This document shows positions 50,801-55,459 of a stretch of DNA of 64,000 bases, one piece after another. The stretch is taken from assembly GCF_963082655.1 (NCBI RefSeq), contig NC_081554.1, positions 66,449,018-66,513,017 on the forward strand, written 5' to 3'. How positions within the stretch are numbered: the stretch's first letter is position 1; each line of letters opens with the position of its first letter. A model generated the notes under the pieces. That model did not search any database, was not told the origin of the DNA, and saw nothing but the letters and a program-made list of their open reading frames with translations. The position numbers and the translations under genes are program-made. This DNA is from Stomoxys calcitrans. Taxonomy: Eukaryota > Arthropoda > Insecta > Diptera > Muscidae.

Positions 50801-52614
50801 TTTTCCTCCCTTGACATGTTACTAATTTGCAATTAACCCATAACCCATTGATGTTCATGTACGATTCATTAACTTCCACTCATTCGCCTCACTAGCTTTC
50901 TTCGGCTTTCGTTGTTGCACGCAACTGCATTATACAACTACAAATCTCAAGGAGCTGACTTTACTTACCTTCTTCGCAATTTTTGCCCGTTTGACCCACG
51001 GGACAGTCACACTCATAGCCATTGACCAAAGGCACACATGTCGATTCGTCGGAACATTTATTGTTAAACGAATCACAAGGATTGGTGGGTTGAGCACACA
51101 ATGGGCCATACCATCCCTCCTGACAGATGCAACTGTAACAGAGAACGAAAGCATAGCACGAATCAAGGATTAATTATTGGATCGCAATATCTGTCTGTCT
51201 GTTTGTCTGATTTGAAACTTACGTAAATGTCGCTCCATGTTGCAGACAGGCACCATCATGCTGACAAGCATGTCGATGACATTCTCGGGTGCCACACTGA
51301 CCCACACCACGACCTCGTACGCCACGTGTCTCCTGCAATGGCACAGTCACTTGTCCAGCCTTAAGATGTACATCGTATATGCAGCCTTGGAAACCAGAAT
51401 GCAAAGGCAAATCGTGGGGCAGAGTATTGAAATTGGCAATCTCATGGCCGCCCAAATACAAAATGGGCAATACATCCATGCGGCTGACGCTGCCGGGCGA
51501 ACGTCCGGTTATGTTGAATTTACCATCGACAGACAGCCAGGCCTGGCGTCCAATGCGGCCCACTTTAATTTCGTACGGCACTCGGGGTGCATCCAGGCGG
51601 AAATCGATGGGTTTCTGGGTAAATATTCTACGAGGACCTGCTCCCAAATTCCATGTCAACATAATATAGCCTTGTATAAAGCTAATGGCCAAATGGTCAC
51701 TTTTCTCATCATGATAGCCGGGTTGGCCCAAAAAGGCCAACAAGGCAATCTGTGACATTGTTTGTGGCAAAATCTTGAAACTCAATTCCATAGAGTATTC
51801 CAATGGTATGGGCACGGTGTAGGCCACAAATGAGGATAGGCCATTGACACTGCCCGAGAAGGAGGGCAACGCGACTTCCAGGTCTGAAAAATTCGCATTT
51901 GCATCAAGGAATATTGATAAAGGAGGTAGGTAAGCTTGGTGGATTTTTTTTTTTCAATTTTTTGTGCAGAGGCGGACGGAGGGTAGAGGAATTGGTTTAA
52001 GGGATTTTTTGTAGGAAGGACAGGAAACGTTTTTGTTATTTTTTGTGTTTTTGGGAGGGAAACAAATCAAAAAGAGAATTTCATTATTTTTGTTTTCACT
52101 TTGGTTAATCATACAAAAGAGATGACAACAAACCAAAGGCACAAAAGCAAATTCCACCAAAATCATACGTAAATTAATCAACATAACAACATAATAAATT
52201 TTCTGTATGAGAAATGCAGCATTCAATTAAAAACTGTTAAAAAAAATTATTCTTTAAATAATTGGTTATGGGGGTGCTTTTTTGAGATTACATGCTACTG
52301 AAACTGAGATGGTCAACTCACTGTGTTCGCAATAGTGTCCATGTTTACCCAAAGGGCACAAGCACAAATAACCACTACCAGGGAATTGAACACAAGTGCC
52401 GCCATATTGACACGGGTTGTCCTCGCACACTGAAATCTCGCATGTCGGTCCCATATAGCCCGAAGGACATTTACACTTCCATTTTTCGAGTTTGTCACCA
52501 TTCTCGTCAACTTCGTTAGTTTCGATTTTAATACAAGCGGCACCATTGCGACAGGGACTGGAGAGGCAGGCTAGAGAACCGCATTCCGTAATGCCAAAGC
52601 CATCCAAGGCATCT
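14639..52614 (-). CDS. eys: Eyes shut/spacemaker-like EGF-LamG matrix protein, 3' part of gene
   Basis: Secreted extracellular-matrix protein. In Drosophila, Eys is a proteoglycan that opens the inter-rhabdomeral space between photoreceptors. CDS is complement(join(14639..14826,35301..35813,48200..48442,48520..49251,50969..51132,51223..51883,52322..52614)), open at the 5' side: about 930 residues. Domains: EGF-EGF, LamG1, EGF-EGF, LamG2, EGF-EGF, LamG3, stop. Each LamG ends with its GC motif (FQGCIYDV, FRGCVRGL, FKGCLQDI). Every exon starts and ends with matching phase and GT/AG borders, and no stop interrupts. Introns: 438, 90, 1717, 77, about 12390 and about 20470 bp. Perlecan domain V has a similar order but has Ig domains, not an EGF pair, before its first LamG; this favours eys. 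Naming rests on architecture, not alignment. Upstream exons are outside the window or too short to see. Confidence 0.72.
14926..15540 (+). repeat. 155-bp tandem repeat, about four copies
   Basis: 'gcaatattttagaaggaacac' recurs at 14927, 15082, 15237 and 15392, a constant 155-bp step with few mismatches. The array begins about 100 bp upstream (in gene direction) of the eys-like terminal exon, inside its largest intron, and runs directly into a SINE at 15541. Confidence 0.9.
15541..15865 (+). mobile_element. tRNA-derived SINE, near full length
   Basis: The head has a pol III A box (tagcgcagagg) and a damaged B box (gcttcgaatgc for ggttcgaatcc). The shared body follows: 'ctggcaacatttgtgaggtac', 'ctcggctataa', 'cattgatatgt', 'gttccttagtggaat', 'atgttcatg'. 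Same family as copies at 20546, 39957 and 44232. Confidence 0.85.
15950..18840 (-). mobile_element. LINE remnant: RT and repeated RNase H/3' segments (family 4, R1/Jockey type)
   Basis: Minus-strand RT frames run from about 18840 down to 17950: 'AYVWLGFVPTAWRMGGVLFIPKVGKP', 'NWVDVMLKGTIINASL', 'TRGTSQGGVLSP', and 'VVYAVDVVIF', in which the catalytic YADD has become YAVD. Next is a connection region and an RNase H segment ('VTIYEDSQAALKTLAAIGYYERS', about 17400-17460). From 17520 to 15955 the RNase H/tail sequence occurs three times. Several stops and frameshifts; dead. Confidence 0.8.
18880..19465 (+). mobile_element. LINE fragment: RT C-terminus, plus strand
   Basis: Frames include 'KFLCVILNSKLNW'-like thumb sequence ('ctatgtgttattctgaatagtaagttgaactgg') and text similar to the post-RT region of R1/Jockey elements. 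Heavily broken. Opposite in orientation to the LINE at 15950-18840. Confidence 0.5.
19466..19615 (-). mobile_element. SINE fragment, inverted
   Basis: Contains 'gttcaagtttaag', 'cacggcgtgccgcagtgcgacacctcttt' and 'cctcacaaatgtcgccagcatta', the inverse complement of the SINE body. The tRNA head is missing. Confidence 0.7.
19608..19785 (+). repeat. 84-bp direct tandem duplication
   Basis: 'attaggggcagtatgcacc' at 19608 and 'attaggggcaatatgcacc' at 19692 start two copies with only a few differences. Located at the truncated edge of the SINE fragment. Confidence 0.85.
20239..20545. repeat. Composite DINE-like fragment (subfamily B)
   Basis: A plus-oriented 5' end ('ttttcatacccttcaccatagg...ttattccgtttgtaac') is joined at about 20340 to core repeats in the opposite orientation ('gcgccctctag...agtcaaaattcaagatcggttta'). 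The element is therefore rearranged. It is cut by a SINE at 20546. Confidence 0.65.
20546..20870 (-). mobile_element. tRNA-derived SINE, full length, inverted
   Basis: Reads in reverse from the tail 'gcccatgaatattccactaagg' to the head. The inverse B box 'ggattcgaacc' is at about 20812-20822 and intact; the head ends 'gctacggtggcc'. Inserted in the DINE-like fragment on its left. Confidence 0.88.
20870..21600. other. Intron sequence without a recognised repeat
   Basis: Contains an (aac)n run near 20970-20985 and one small open frame (21138-21257, separate entry). Nothing else identified. Confidence 0.4.
21138..21257 (+). CDS. Hypothetical 39-residue acidic open frame
   Basis: ATG to TAA frame encoding a 39-residue peptide beginning MQLQLSALENFLNGELDEVY, with an acidic middle and a Lys-rich end. 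It resembles nothing I know. The surrounding 'aacagtgttaattgaaacgtg...aaagtgaagaagtgtgaa' text has the look of a fly 5' UTR. Chance cannot be excluded for a frame this short. Confidence 0.15.
   Translation: MQLQLSALENFLNGELDEVYLEYASNEDEVTKQKAKSAN
21605..21722 (-). mobile_element. SINE remnant with internal deletion, inverted
   Basis: Tail text 'cacgaatattctattgaagaacag' joins almost directly to head text 'ccaggtattaagcgtcat...gcggctacagta'; the body is missing. Confidence 0.6.
21735..22500 (+). mobile_element. LINE fragment: RNase H and 3' tail (family 1)
   Basis: Frames include 'RTSNVKIFTDSKIAIRAITNRTVRSRTVLQ', then 'NVFSEYGKIRIVWVPGHNGVRG', an RNase H with the DSK and PGHNG signatures. 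The frame breaks at 22039. The 3' tail contains 'gccgattactggcttaggtgtatgtcc' and 'caacctaacctaaccc'. The same tail, inverted, is at 37550-37680. Confidence 0.8.
22540..23290 (+). repeat. DINE-like core repeats (subfamily B), ends missing
   Basis: Units with 'catataaaccgatc', 'ttcttgagcctctaga', 'cgcaattcttatccgatttgg'. No clear 5' head or 3' hairpin remains. Confidence 0.65.
23290..24780. other. Large-intron sequence, nothing recognised
   Basis: No coding frame, repeat end or splice pair was identified. A pyrimidine-rich tract lies at about 23780-23880. Confidence 0.4.
24940..25180 (+). mobile_element. LINE ORF1 (gag-like) fragment
   Basis: Plus-strand frame reads AKRLLSPGKPSIPKRSKAINN then 'LGPKDFANIAKDSLVMVVINKREERDCLPTNIW'. 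This matches the conserved C-terminal block of insect LINE ORF1 proteins as I remember it. Truncated on both sides. Confidence 0.5.
25310..25595 (-). mobile_element. LINE 3' fragment (family 5)
   Basis: Shares 'ttttccgatcagacag', 'ctgttctagccag', 'gacagcaaagcggtagacctc' with the LINE tails at 44800 and 56350. Ends in 'agtatacacaca'. Confidence 0.6.
25600..26040 (-). mobile_element. LINE 3' fragment (family 1)
   Basis: Shares 'gcgaaagcc', 'tagtagcctcgtc', 'cgacccgaaaggcttcgggttaac' with the copy at 37680-37985. Inverted and truncated before the RNase H core. Confidence 0.6.
26521..26756 (-). mobile_element. Mariner-derived MITE (236 bp)
   Basis: TTGGGATGCCCAAAAAGTAA at one end and the inverse at the other, flanked by TA (26519-26520 and 26757-26758). 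The interior is inverted relative to the copies at 43742 and 45909. Confidence 0.9.
27301..27318. promoter_or_regulatory. GA-repeat tract, possible GAGA-factor site
   Basis: 'gtgagagagagagagtaag' lies just upstream of the putative untranslated exon ending at 28345. GA tracts commonly mark fly promoters; motif evidence only. Confidence 0.3.
27400..28345 (+). other. Putative untranslated first exon of an antisense gene
   Basis: The segment is unlike its repeat-rich neighbours and has the mixed 'aaccaacaacaaaagtg...' composition of fly 5' UTRs. It ends at a strong donor TTACAG|GTAAGC (GT at 28346). Initiator-like TCAGTA and TCATTC occur at about 27402 and 27471, after the GA tract. No long ATG frame is present. 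The exact 5' end is unknown. It would lie on the opposite strand inside the largest eys-like intron. Confidence 0.4.
28346..29160. other. Intron sequence, nothing recognised
   Basis: No repeat end or coding frame identified; there is a polyA/T-poor stretch with several (gttgttg) runs at 28500-28560. Confidence 0.35.
29163..30511 (-). mobile_element. DINE-like element, full length, inverted (subfamily B)
   Basis: Starts with the inverted 3' hairpin 'gtacggccgagccgaa' and 'taccctccaccatgg'. It ends with the inverted head 'agaatatatactttatggggtc...gaaattagtatacccccatcctatggtggagggtataaaa'. The core has about six units with 'gcgccctctag', 'agaagtcaagatcc', 'gatcggtttatatggcagct'. Confidence 0.82.
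30535..31200 (-). repeat. DINE-like element, truncated, inverted (subfamily B)
   Basis: A degenerate 3' end ('gtggtcgggctgatctttgtctagttctt') and four core units. It stops at about 31200, where transposase sequence begins, so the head is missing. Confidence 0.65.
31165..31860 (-). pseudogene. Tc1/mariner-superfamily transposase remnant
   Basis: Minus-strand frames in order: 'SDEAHFWLNGYVN', 'EALQELPMHPEKVSIWCGLWAGGIIGPYFFKVIVNGERYREM', 'MWFQQDGATCHTP' and 'RSCDLTLLHYFLLSFVKAHVYLDKHTSIDTLEHNIEAFIREI'. These are the DDE/D regions of an IS630/Tc1/mariner-type transposase. The third catalytic block, usually of the form DLTPLDYF, reads DLTLLHYF, so the acidic residue is lost. Frameshifts and a stop separate the pieces. 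Confidence 0.75.
32190..33110 (+). mobile_element. LINE fragment: RT C-terminal half (family 3)
   Basis: Frames include 'LIFIDDLSDQDSNLVYSFADDRSLCNSYSFYHRASPQEIADSWR' with the catalytic FADD, then 'TRFTDPLQS', 'SEHVFEVSNEPFKCLGFLKRCKKYF', 'RVHRRAMVWIGDS' and 'NFEKNKNKDYFLFP'. Several frameshifts. It starts at about the RT point where the minus-strand copy at 11750-13230 ends. Confidence 0.78.
33125..33980 (-). mobile_element. LINE fragment: RT/RNase H region
   Basis: Minus frames 'GNEMADMPTGVPLLGPNLPQLMRWRVEDLYMGVETPWHPRTKDLLAF' and, upstream, 'SFLTWLQDEVRDWIGGILRGTLHRHVGESPKLRICVGN'. The GNE-AD text resembles the end of an RNase H domain. The family is not identified. Confidence 0.5.
33990..34235 (+). 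repeat. DINE-like 3' fragment
   Basis: One core unit ('tatataaccttatatagctcacatataaactg') and a degraded 3' end ('cccccgccgaacttagcactttttaatttgttt'). Confidence 0.6.
34747..35025. repeat. Inverted-repeat (hairpin) element
   Basis: Left arm 'atggaaaaggaaagccagagatc' and 'tagaataactcatcg' (34747-34810). The inverse complement of 34935-35025 reads 'atggaaaacgaaagccagagatc' and 'tagaataactcattg'. The arms are imperfect and about 110 bp lie between them. Similar text 'ggttagaataactcatcggc' occurs at about 38556, suggesting a dispersed family. Confidence 0.6.
35301..35813 (-). CDS. eys: eys-like exon: LamG3, N-terminal three quarters
   Basis: Acceptor CACTTGCAG, donor TTTGG|GTGAGT. Encodes ALSKPTTPSFRGNSYLIL...ISLNFSTIEPDGLLLWSE...GRLELQLDGE and stops at DLFYLG, in the middle of the LamG fold. 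An isolated 513-bp exon between introns of about 12.4 and 20.5 kb. Confidence 0.88.
35814..36380. other. Intron sequence, nothing firmly recognised
   Basis: Follows the LamG3 exon acceptor on the minus strand. AT-rich to about 36020; then 'gcaaggctgcaatcaacctccataagacg', which resembles a LINE tail but is too short to place. Confidence 0.3.
36380..36900 (+). pseudogene. Second Tc1/mariner-type transposase remnant
   Basis: Across shifting frames: 'GEFSKMVFSDKKK' (first catalytic Asp region), 'AIRRLQKLSCFINRTY' and 'WTYQQDSAPSHHYA' (second catalytic Asp, QQDSAPSH). The 204-codon open frame spanning 36388-37002 is a different, meaningless frame. The third catalytic block was not located. Confidence 0.6.
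37010..37300 (+). mobile_element. tRNA-derived SINE, diverged
   Basis: Head 'gccacggtagagcaaaggtgagcatgtcc', B-box region 'ctgggttcaaac', body 'gctggcgacatttgtgag', 'ctcggctataaaaaggagg', tail 'ttccttaatggaatgtccatg'. Confidence 0.8.
37550..38395 (-). mobile_element. LINE fragment: RNase H and 3' tail (family 1)
   Basis: The minus-strand frame 38369-37974 reads DRVGLGVYIKNPGTEICFRL, then NVNIVTDCKVAIRAITTRTV, then RIGWVPGNIGVRGNERADDLAVKAV. It is the best-preserved RNase H in this family, although DSK is DCK and PGH is PGN, so key residues are altered. The 3' tail continues to about 37550 ('cacctaagccactaatcggc' on the plus strand). Confidence 0.82.
38400..39390. other. Intron sequence, no gene seen
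   Basis: Contains one short match to the hairpin element (about 38548-38580). Otherwise no repeat end or coding frame is recognised. Confidence 0.35.
39393..39956 (+). repeat. DINE-like 5' part with 'gtgttgcca...ctaccaaa' flank
   Basis: Flank 'cagtgttgccactcaagaaaattattccctaccaaac', then head 'tttttatacccaccaccgaaaag' at about 39500 and degenerate core to 39956, where a SINE interrupts it. Parallel to 3118-3400. Confidence 0.6.
39957..40275 (+). mobile_element. tRNA-derived SINE, near full length
   Basis: Head 'ggccaccgtagcgcagaaattagcatgtcc' with a perfect B box GGTTCGAATCC at 40007-40017; the A box has GG to AA changes. The complete body runs to 'gttccttagtggaatgttcatgggcaaaatttgca'. Confidence 0.9.
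40468..42348 (-). mobile_element. DINE-like element, inverted (subfamily A)
   Basis: Starts with 'aagtaaaaaggagttaag', a perfect hairpin (ttcggccgggccgaa) and 'ctttggatacccatcacctcg'. Ends 'gaatgacaaaatgaatatacccccatccttcggtggtgggtataaaaa'. About eleven core units of about 153 bp. The 'attcttgatcag...tgtccgtc' block expected near the head is missing, an internal deletion joining core to head at about 42258. Confidence 0.85.
42849..42905 (+). other. Putative 57-nt untranslated exon (antisense gene)
   Basis: A strong acceptor with a pyrimidine tract (TTTTTTATTTCATTTCAG) precedes 42849. A perfect donor GTAAGT follows 42905. The exon has a tiny ATG frame of three codons, and its last bases are AAAAAT, so a start codon split AT|G by the intron is possible. 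Read with the putative exon ending at 28345, it suggests a plus-strand gene overlapping eys. No later exon was found in the window. Confidence 0.45.
42906..43740. other. AT-rich intron sequence, nothing recognised
   Basis: No coding frame or repeat end identified. Confidence 0.4.
43742..43979 (+). mobile_element. Mariner-derived MITE (238 bp)
   Basis: Terminal inverted repeats starting TTGGGTTGCCCAAAAAGTAA; TA at 43740-43741 and 43980-43981. About 95% like the copy at 45909 by eye. Confidence 0.92.
44104..44165 (+). repeat. Short DINE-like head fragment
   Basis: 'atatatacccacccaccaccacagaatgggg...ctaatctagtcagtccgtttg' matches the 5' head only. Confidence 0.45.
44232..44545 (+). mobile_element. 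tRNA-derived SINE, full length
   Basis: Perfect A box TAGCGCAGAGG at 44240-44250; the B box has one change (ggtgcgaatcc). Complete body and tail 'gttccttagtggaatattcatgggc'. Confidence 0.92.
44555..46960 (-). mobile_element. LINE remnant: RT end, RNase H and tail (family 5), split by a MITE
   Basis: The minus-strand RNase H frame (45351-44953) reads 'INIFSDSQVAIKSLENIFLNTKITLDCCRSLNEM', then 'LLWVSGHRDISGNCKADELARLGT', with Asp, His and Asp motif residues present. Upstream are the RT thumb ('LDRKLNFKSNILERARKTTFALYTC') and degraded RT. The MITE at 45909-46146 interrupts it. The tail at 44560-44940 also occurs at 56100-56480. Confidence 0.78.
45909..46146 (+). mobile_element. Mariner-derived MITE inserted in a LINE
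   Basis: TA at 45907-45908 and 46147-46148, terminal repeats TTGGGTTGCTCAAAAAGTAA and inverse. Same orientation as the copy at 43742, about 2 kb away. Confidence 0.92.
47030..47600 (+). repeat. Degenerate tandem repeat of about 130 bp with a long open frame
   Basis: Three units share 'catgtcc(g/a)(t/g)(t/c)', 'tcgta(t/c)tct...aagtacattt' and end in 'taccctattttcaccgggggg...aaactct'. The frame 47020-47568 is open for 182 codons and shows the repeat as protein ('SYSALKYISF...GPHVRLG', 'SYSSLKYILF...GNHVRL', about 43 residues apart). The 3' unit recurs at 49650-49760. I regard it as a transposon repeat, not a gene. Confidence 0.6.
47600..47850 (+). repeat. DINE-like core fragment (subfamily B)
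   Basis: 'ggccatatcggttcagatttgg', 'aaatcggtctataaaccgatttagctcccgtataagcc' match the core units; no ends are present. Confidence 0.5.
48200..48442 (-). CDS. eys: eys-like exon: EGF-EGF pair
   Basis: Acceptor CTTTTTCAG, donor ATAG|GTAAGT. Encodes DCDGTACGGDSCEAGGHC...CICPEYAKGDRC and CKLIPCKNNGRCLRSGRCSCPNGWGGFYC. Separated from the LamG2 exon by only 77 bp. Confidence 0.88.
48520..49251 (-). CDS. eys: eys-like exon: LamG2 with N-terminal linker
   Basis: I chose the acceptor CGCACAG before 49251 over the nearer TTAG at 49237-49236. Only the former keeps the phase set by the upstream donor, and it has a long polypyrimidine tract. Encodes a linker of about 85 residues (IHSLSDVSLTGRRSYLAV...) and then FQLRPLSERGLLLYFG...LLYVGG...FRGCVRGLVV. 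Donor G|GTAAGA. Confidence 0.85.
49620..49800 (+). repeat. Second copy of the 'cccta-ttttcaccggggg' repeat
   Basis: Shares 'gcaccctattttcaccgggggctcaaactctaccatctg' and 'aaatttcatgaaaatcg' with 47520-47590. Lies in the 1.7-kb eys-like intron. Confidence 0.55.
49830..50275 (-). mobile_element. LINE fragment (family 5)
   Basis: Text 'ccattctttggatcccactgagtactcaacagtagg' and 'catcatatagcatcac' matches 25470-25560. Degraded; no long frame. Confidence 0.5.
50345..50650 (+). mobile_element. tRNA-derived SINE, old diverged copy
   Basis: Degraded head ('agcagttcgctcatc', 'cgttcaaatcttggcgagaac') and body ('atgctgtcgacctttgtcatgg', 'ggctatttaaaggagg', 'catcgatatgtgagaagtttgcc'). Many substitutions relative to the 39957 copy. 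Confidence 0.75.
50700..50960. other. Intron sequence, nothing recognised
   Basis: Lies directly downstream of the 50969 donor on the minus strand; no repeat or coding signal identified. Confidence 0.35.
50969..51132 (-). CDS. eys: eys-like exon: end of EGF and a second EGF
   Basis: Acceptor CTGTTACAG, donor AAG|GTAAGT. Encodes CICQEGWYGPLC and then NPCDSFNNKCSDESTCVPL...CDCPVGQTGKNCEE. The joining codon with the previous exon is ACT (Thr). Confidence 0.85.
51223..51883 (-). CDS. eys: eys-like exon: LamG1 and start of EGF
   Basis: Acceptor TTTTTCAG before 51883, donor AC|GTAAGT after 51223. Begins LEVALPSFSG; the LamG core includes ELSFKILP...ILYLGG and FQGCIYDV. Next comes the first half of an EGF repeat (CHRHACQHDGACLQHGATF) completed by the next exon. 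Confidence 0.88.
52322..52614 (-). CDS. eys: eys-like exon: EGF-EGF pair
   Basis: Acceptor TTCTTACAG before 52614, donor A|GTGAGT after 52322; enters with one base of a codon and leaves in phase 1. Two EGF repeats: CGSLACLSSPCRNGAACI...CKCPSGYMGPTC and CEDNPCQYGGTC...CLCPLGKHGHYC. The first has an acidic insert (ETNEVDENGDKLE) between its third and fourth cysteines. No ATG start belongs to this exon; it is internal. Confidence 0.85.
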
Positions 52615-52687
52615 CTGTAAGAAAAAGAGAAAATTGTTATTTTATTATAGGTAAATTTTGTGAAAGGGGTTACGATTTATGTTATGA

Positions 52688-53255
52688 GCAAGTAAAAAAG
52701 TGCTAGGTACGGCTGCGCCGAATCTTATATACCCTCCACCATGGCTCGCATTTGTCAAGTTCTTTGCCCGATATCTCTTTATAGGCAAACAAAGGATAAT
52801 GGATAAGAATTGCTATGCTATTGACGCTATATCGAGTTATGAGCCGATTGGGGCCATATTTGGTATGACTGTTGGAGACCAAAGCGGAAGTCATTATGCA
52901 AAATGTCAGCCAAATCGGATAAAATTGCGTCCTCTAAAGGCTCAAGAAGTCAAGACCCAAGATCGTTTTATATGGCAGCTATATCAAAACATGGACTTAT
53001 TTGGCCCATTTACAAACCCAACCGACCTACACTCGTAAGAATTTTTGGGAAAAATTTCAGGCGCCTAGTTTTGCTCCTTCGGAAGTAAGCGGGCTTTCAA
53101 AAGACAGACGGACGGACATGGCTAGATCGACTTAGAATGTCATGACGTCCAAGAATATATTTACTTTATGGGGTCTTAGACGAATATTTCGAAGTGTTAC
53201 AAACAGAATGACGAAATTAGTATACTCCCATCATATGGTATAGGGTATAACAAAA
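52688..53255 (-). mobile_element. Short DINE-like element, inverted (subfamily B)
   Basis: Starts 'caagtaaaaaagtgctagg', hairpin 'tacggctgcgccgaa', 'ataccctccaccatgg'. Ends 'gaaattagtatactcccatcatatgg...gggtataac'. Only about one to two core units, so it is close to the minimal form of the family. It lies just upstream of the first visible eys-like exon. Confidence 0.82.
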
Positions 53256-53337
53256 TAAAGTAGTGGAAGCATCTTTTTTTACTGGAAAAAGCGCTTTGCA
53301 GTACACTGCGGCCGCAACATGCTTTACAAAACCGCTT

Positions 53338-53755
53338 GATTTTTATACCCACCACTATAGGATACGGCGTATATTCATTATTCGTTCCGTTTGCAACAAA
53401 CCGAAATATCAATTTCCGACCCTAGGAAGTATATATTCTTCGGATCGTCGTAAAACTCCAAGCCGATTTGACGATGCCTGTGTGTCTGTCCGTCGGCCGG
53501 TGTGTCTGTCCGTCTGTCTTTAAAAATTAAGATCTTGAGTTGAAATTTTGCACAGACTCGTACTTTTTCTATACTCCGGTTATGTTTTTGAATGGGCCAA
53601 ATTGGGCTATCTGACCGATCTGGTGATTTAGGGCCCTAAGCCCGTAAAAGCCGCATTTTTTGTCCGATTTCGCTGATATTATAAACAGGTAGTTTAACTG
53701 CGGCCCCAATATTCAATTGGAATATGGCCCACTTGGGATCATATTTACATATAGT
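53338..53755 (+). repeat. DINE-like head and partial core, truncated
   Basis: 'tttttatacccaccactatagg', 'tatatattcttcggatcg', 'gtgtgtctgtccgtcggcc'. Stops at about 53755, where a LINE tail begins. Confidence 0.75.
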
Positions 53756-54150
53756 TTAGGTTGAAAAGAGGGTGTGGATATTATTCCGCCCCATCCCATT
53801 TTGGACATACACCTCAGTCAGTAACCGGCTCGAAAAAGAAAATTTAAGTTTGGGATTTCGTGCTTCGTACAAAATCCTTAATTGTTTTCAATACCACTCC
53901 CCTAAGTCGGTTTATGGTTGGTTCCACCTAAGTGCAGGTATCTGTTATCCGGGAAAGTCGGGCAAAGGCATAAGAAATGCCTCAACGTCTCATCATTTTC
54001 CCCACATGCCCTACACATGCTATCACTTGCCGCTTTTTTTATGGCCCATTATATTTAAGCCAAATGTGCTCCAGAAAGTTTCATAAATATAAACCATTTC
54101 CTCGATGTAATCCTTTCGAGGTCTCAATTTTTGCTTATGACTTATGGCCC
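53756..54150 (-). mobile_element. LINE 3' tail fragment (family 1)
   Basis: 'ggttgaaaagagggtgtgg', 'ggacatacacctcagtcagtaaccggc', 'cccctaagtcggtt', 'cgtctcatcattttccccacatgccc' match 37550-37780. Confidence 0.65.
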
Positions 54151-54750
54151 TTAGTGAAGCTTTAAAGAGAATCTGCAATTAAATATTTTCTTACATCACG
54201 AACCCATGAAAGAAGTTGCATGGTTCCATTTTGATTTTGAAGAAAATCCAATTAAGTAATTCCCTTTTTGTTATATCAATGTTAACACACTCACATTCAC
54301 GGGACCATCCTTTTTTGTAACCACTTTTTTTTTAAGAGAAACAATATAAACTATGTTACTGTATACATTGGGCGCACAGTAGTAAAACGGAAAGAAATTT
54401 ATGGATGTACTCGTATATTTTATAAAAAGGACCATATACGCTATTGAAACTAGTAGTTGAAAGGAATATACTCGTACTGTACAGTATCCTCATGTACTCA
54501 ACCATAGTTGAAATAGTTCATTACGCTACCTGAGCGAAACAAATTTTTTAGGATCTTGATCTTCAGCGTCTCGGTTTTCTGTGCTTTAATTGATCTTTTA
54601 GCTGAACCAGTACGGTTTCCTATTTTAATATTCCCATATGGATAACATAACGTTATTGCAGATTGTTCTGTAAAATTAATGAACATGTTTTATCTCGAAT
54701 ACTCGAAGTACTAACTCACGATGCATATAGGATAGTAGCAATGTAAATGA
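54150..54750. other. AT-rich stretch, nothing recognised
   Basis: No gene, repeat end or splice pair identified. Confidence 0.35.
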
Positions 54751-54754
54751 CATA

Positions 54755-54875
54755 GTAGACATAAAACACTTCTCCCCAAAGAGGTGTAGCCAATCGGACT
54801 CGGTTATAAAAAAGGGGTCACTTATCATAAAGTTTGATACTTGAATTGGACAGCACGCATTAGACCTAGAGACAC
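54755..54875 (+). mobile_element. SINE body fragment
   Basis: 'aaaacacttctccccaaagaggtgtag', 'cggactcggttataaaaaagggg', 'ttgaattggacagcacgcatt'. Head and tail are missing. Confidence 0.65.
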
Positions 54876-55250
54876 AACATATGAATGTGCATCCCATTAA
54901 GGAACATTGTTCCAAACCCATGTCAGCGTCTACTGGGTGTGTACCAACCAGTGATCGTGTGCAGGTACATACGCGTCTTGAACCCCCTGTTCCTCAGTAA
55001 ACCGAGCATGAACAACTCGGGATTTCCATGTGCAACTCCATATGGTCTAATGCTTGTTATTCCGTATATCATAGTGCTCGTCATCTTCTAGTCGACGGTG
55101 CAGTGTTCTAGAAATCCGCGACCTGAGATCTTCCATCACAGTATCCCTCTTCATCATAGTGTGGAACTTGCGGACTTACCCTAGCCTGAGGTTAACAGTT
55201 ATGGTACGATGTAGTATGGCATATTCGAACTTTGCCAAAAAAATAGAATT
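54876..55250. other. Unassigned segment, possibly LINE-derived
   Basis: GC-richer text without a recognisable domain, lying between two SINE fragments. Confidence 0.25.
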
Positions 55251-55254
55251 CGTT

Positions 55255-55455
55255 GAAAGCCTAGGTTCGAATTTGCGGTGGTTTTCTTCTCCTAATGCTG
55301 GCAACATTTGTGAGGTACAATGCCATGTAAAAATTTCTCTCCAAAGAGGTGTCGCACTGCGACTCCCCGTTCGGACTCGGCTATAAAAAGGAGGCCCCTT
55401 GTCATTGAGCTTAAACTTGAATCGGACTGCGCTCATTGATATGTGAGAAGTTTGG
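55255..55455 (+). mobile_element. tRNA-derived SINE, 5'-truncated
   Basis: Begins in the head ('gcctaggttcgaatttgcgg') and continues through an intact body ('gctggcaacatttgtgaggtac', 'ctcggctataaaaaggaggcc', 'catatgtgagaagtttgg' region). The A box is lost. Confidence 0.82.
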
Positions 55456-55459
55456 CTCT

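Noticed and set aside
51237..51755. Plus-strand open frame of 172 codons
   Set aside because: Antisense shadow of the LamG1 exon; no domain on the plus strand.
14639..52614. Perlecan (trol) as the identity of the EGF-LamG gene
   Set aside because: Not excluded, but an EGF pair precedes the first visible LamG, whereas perlecan has Ig domains there. Eys fits better.
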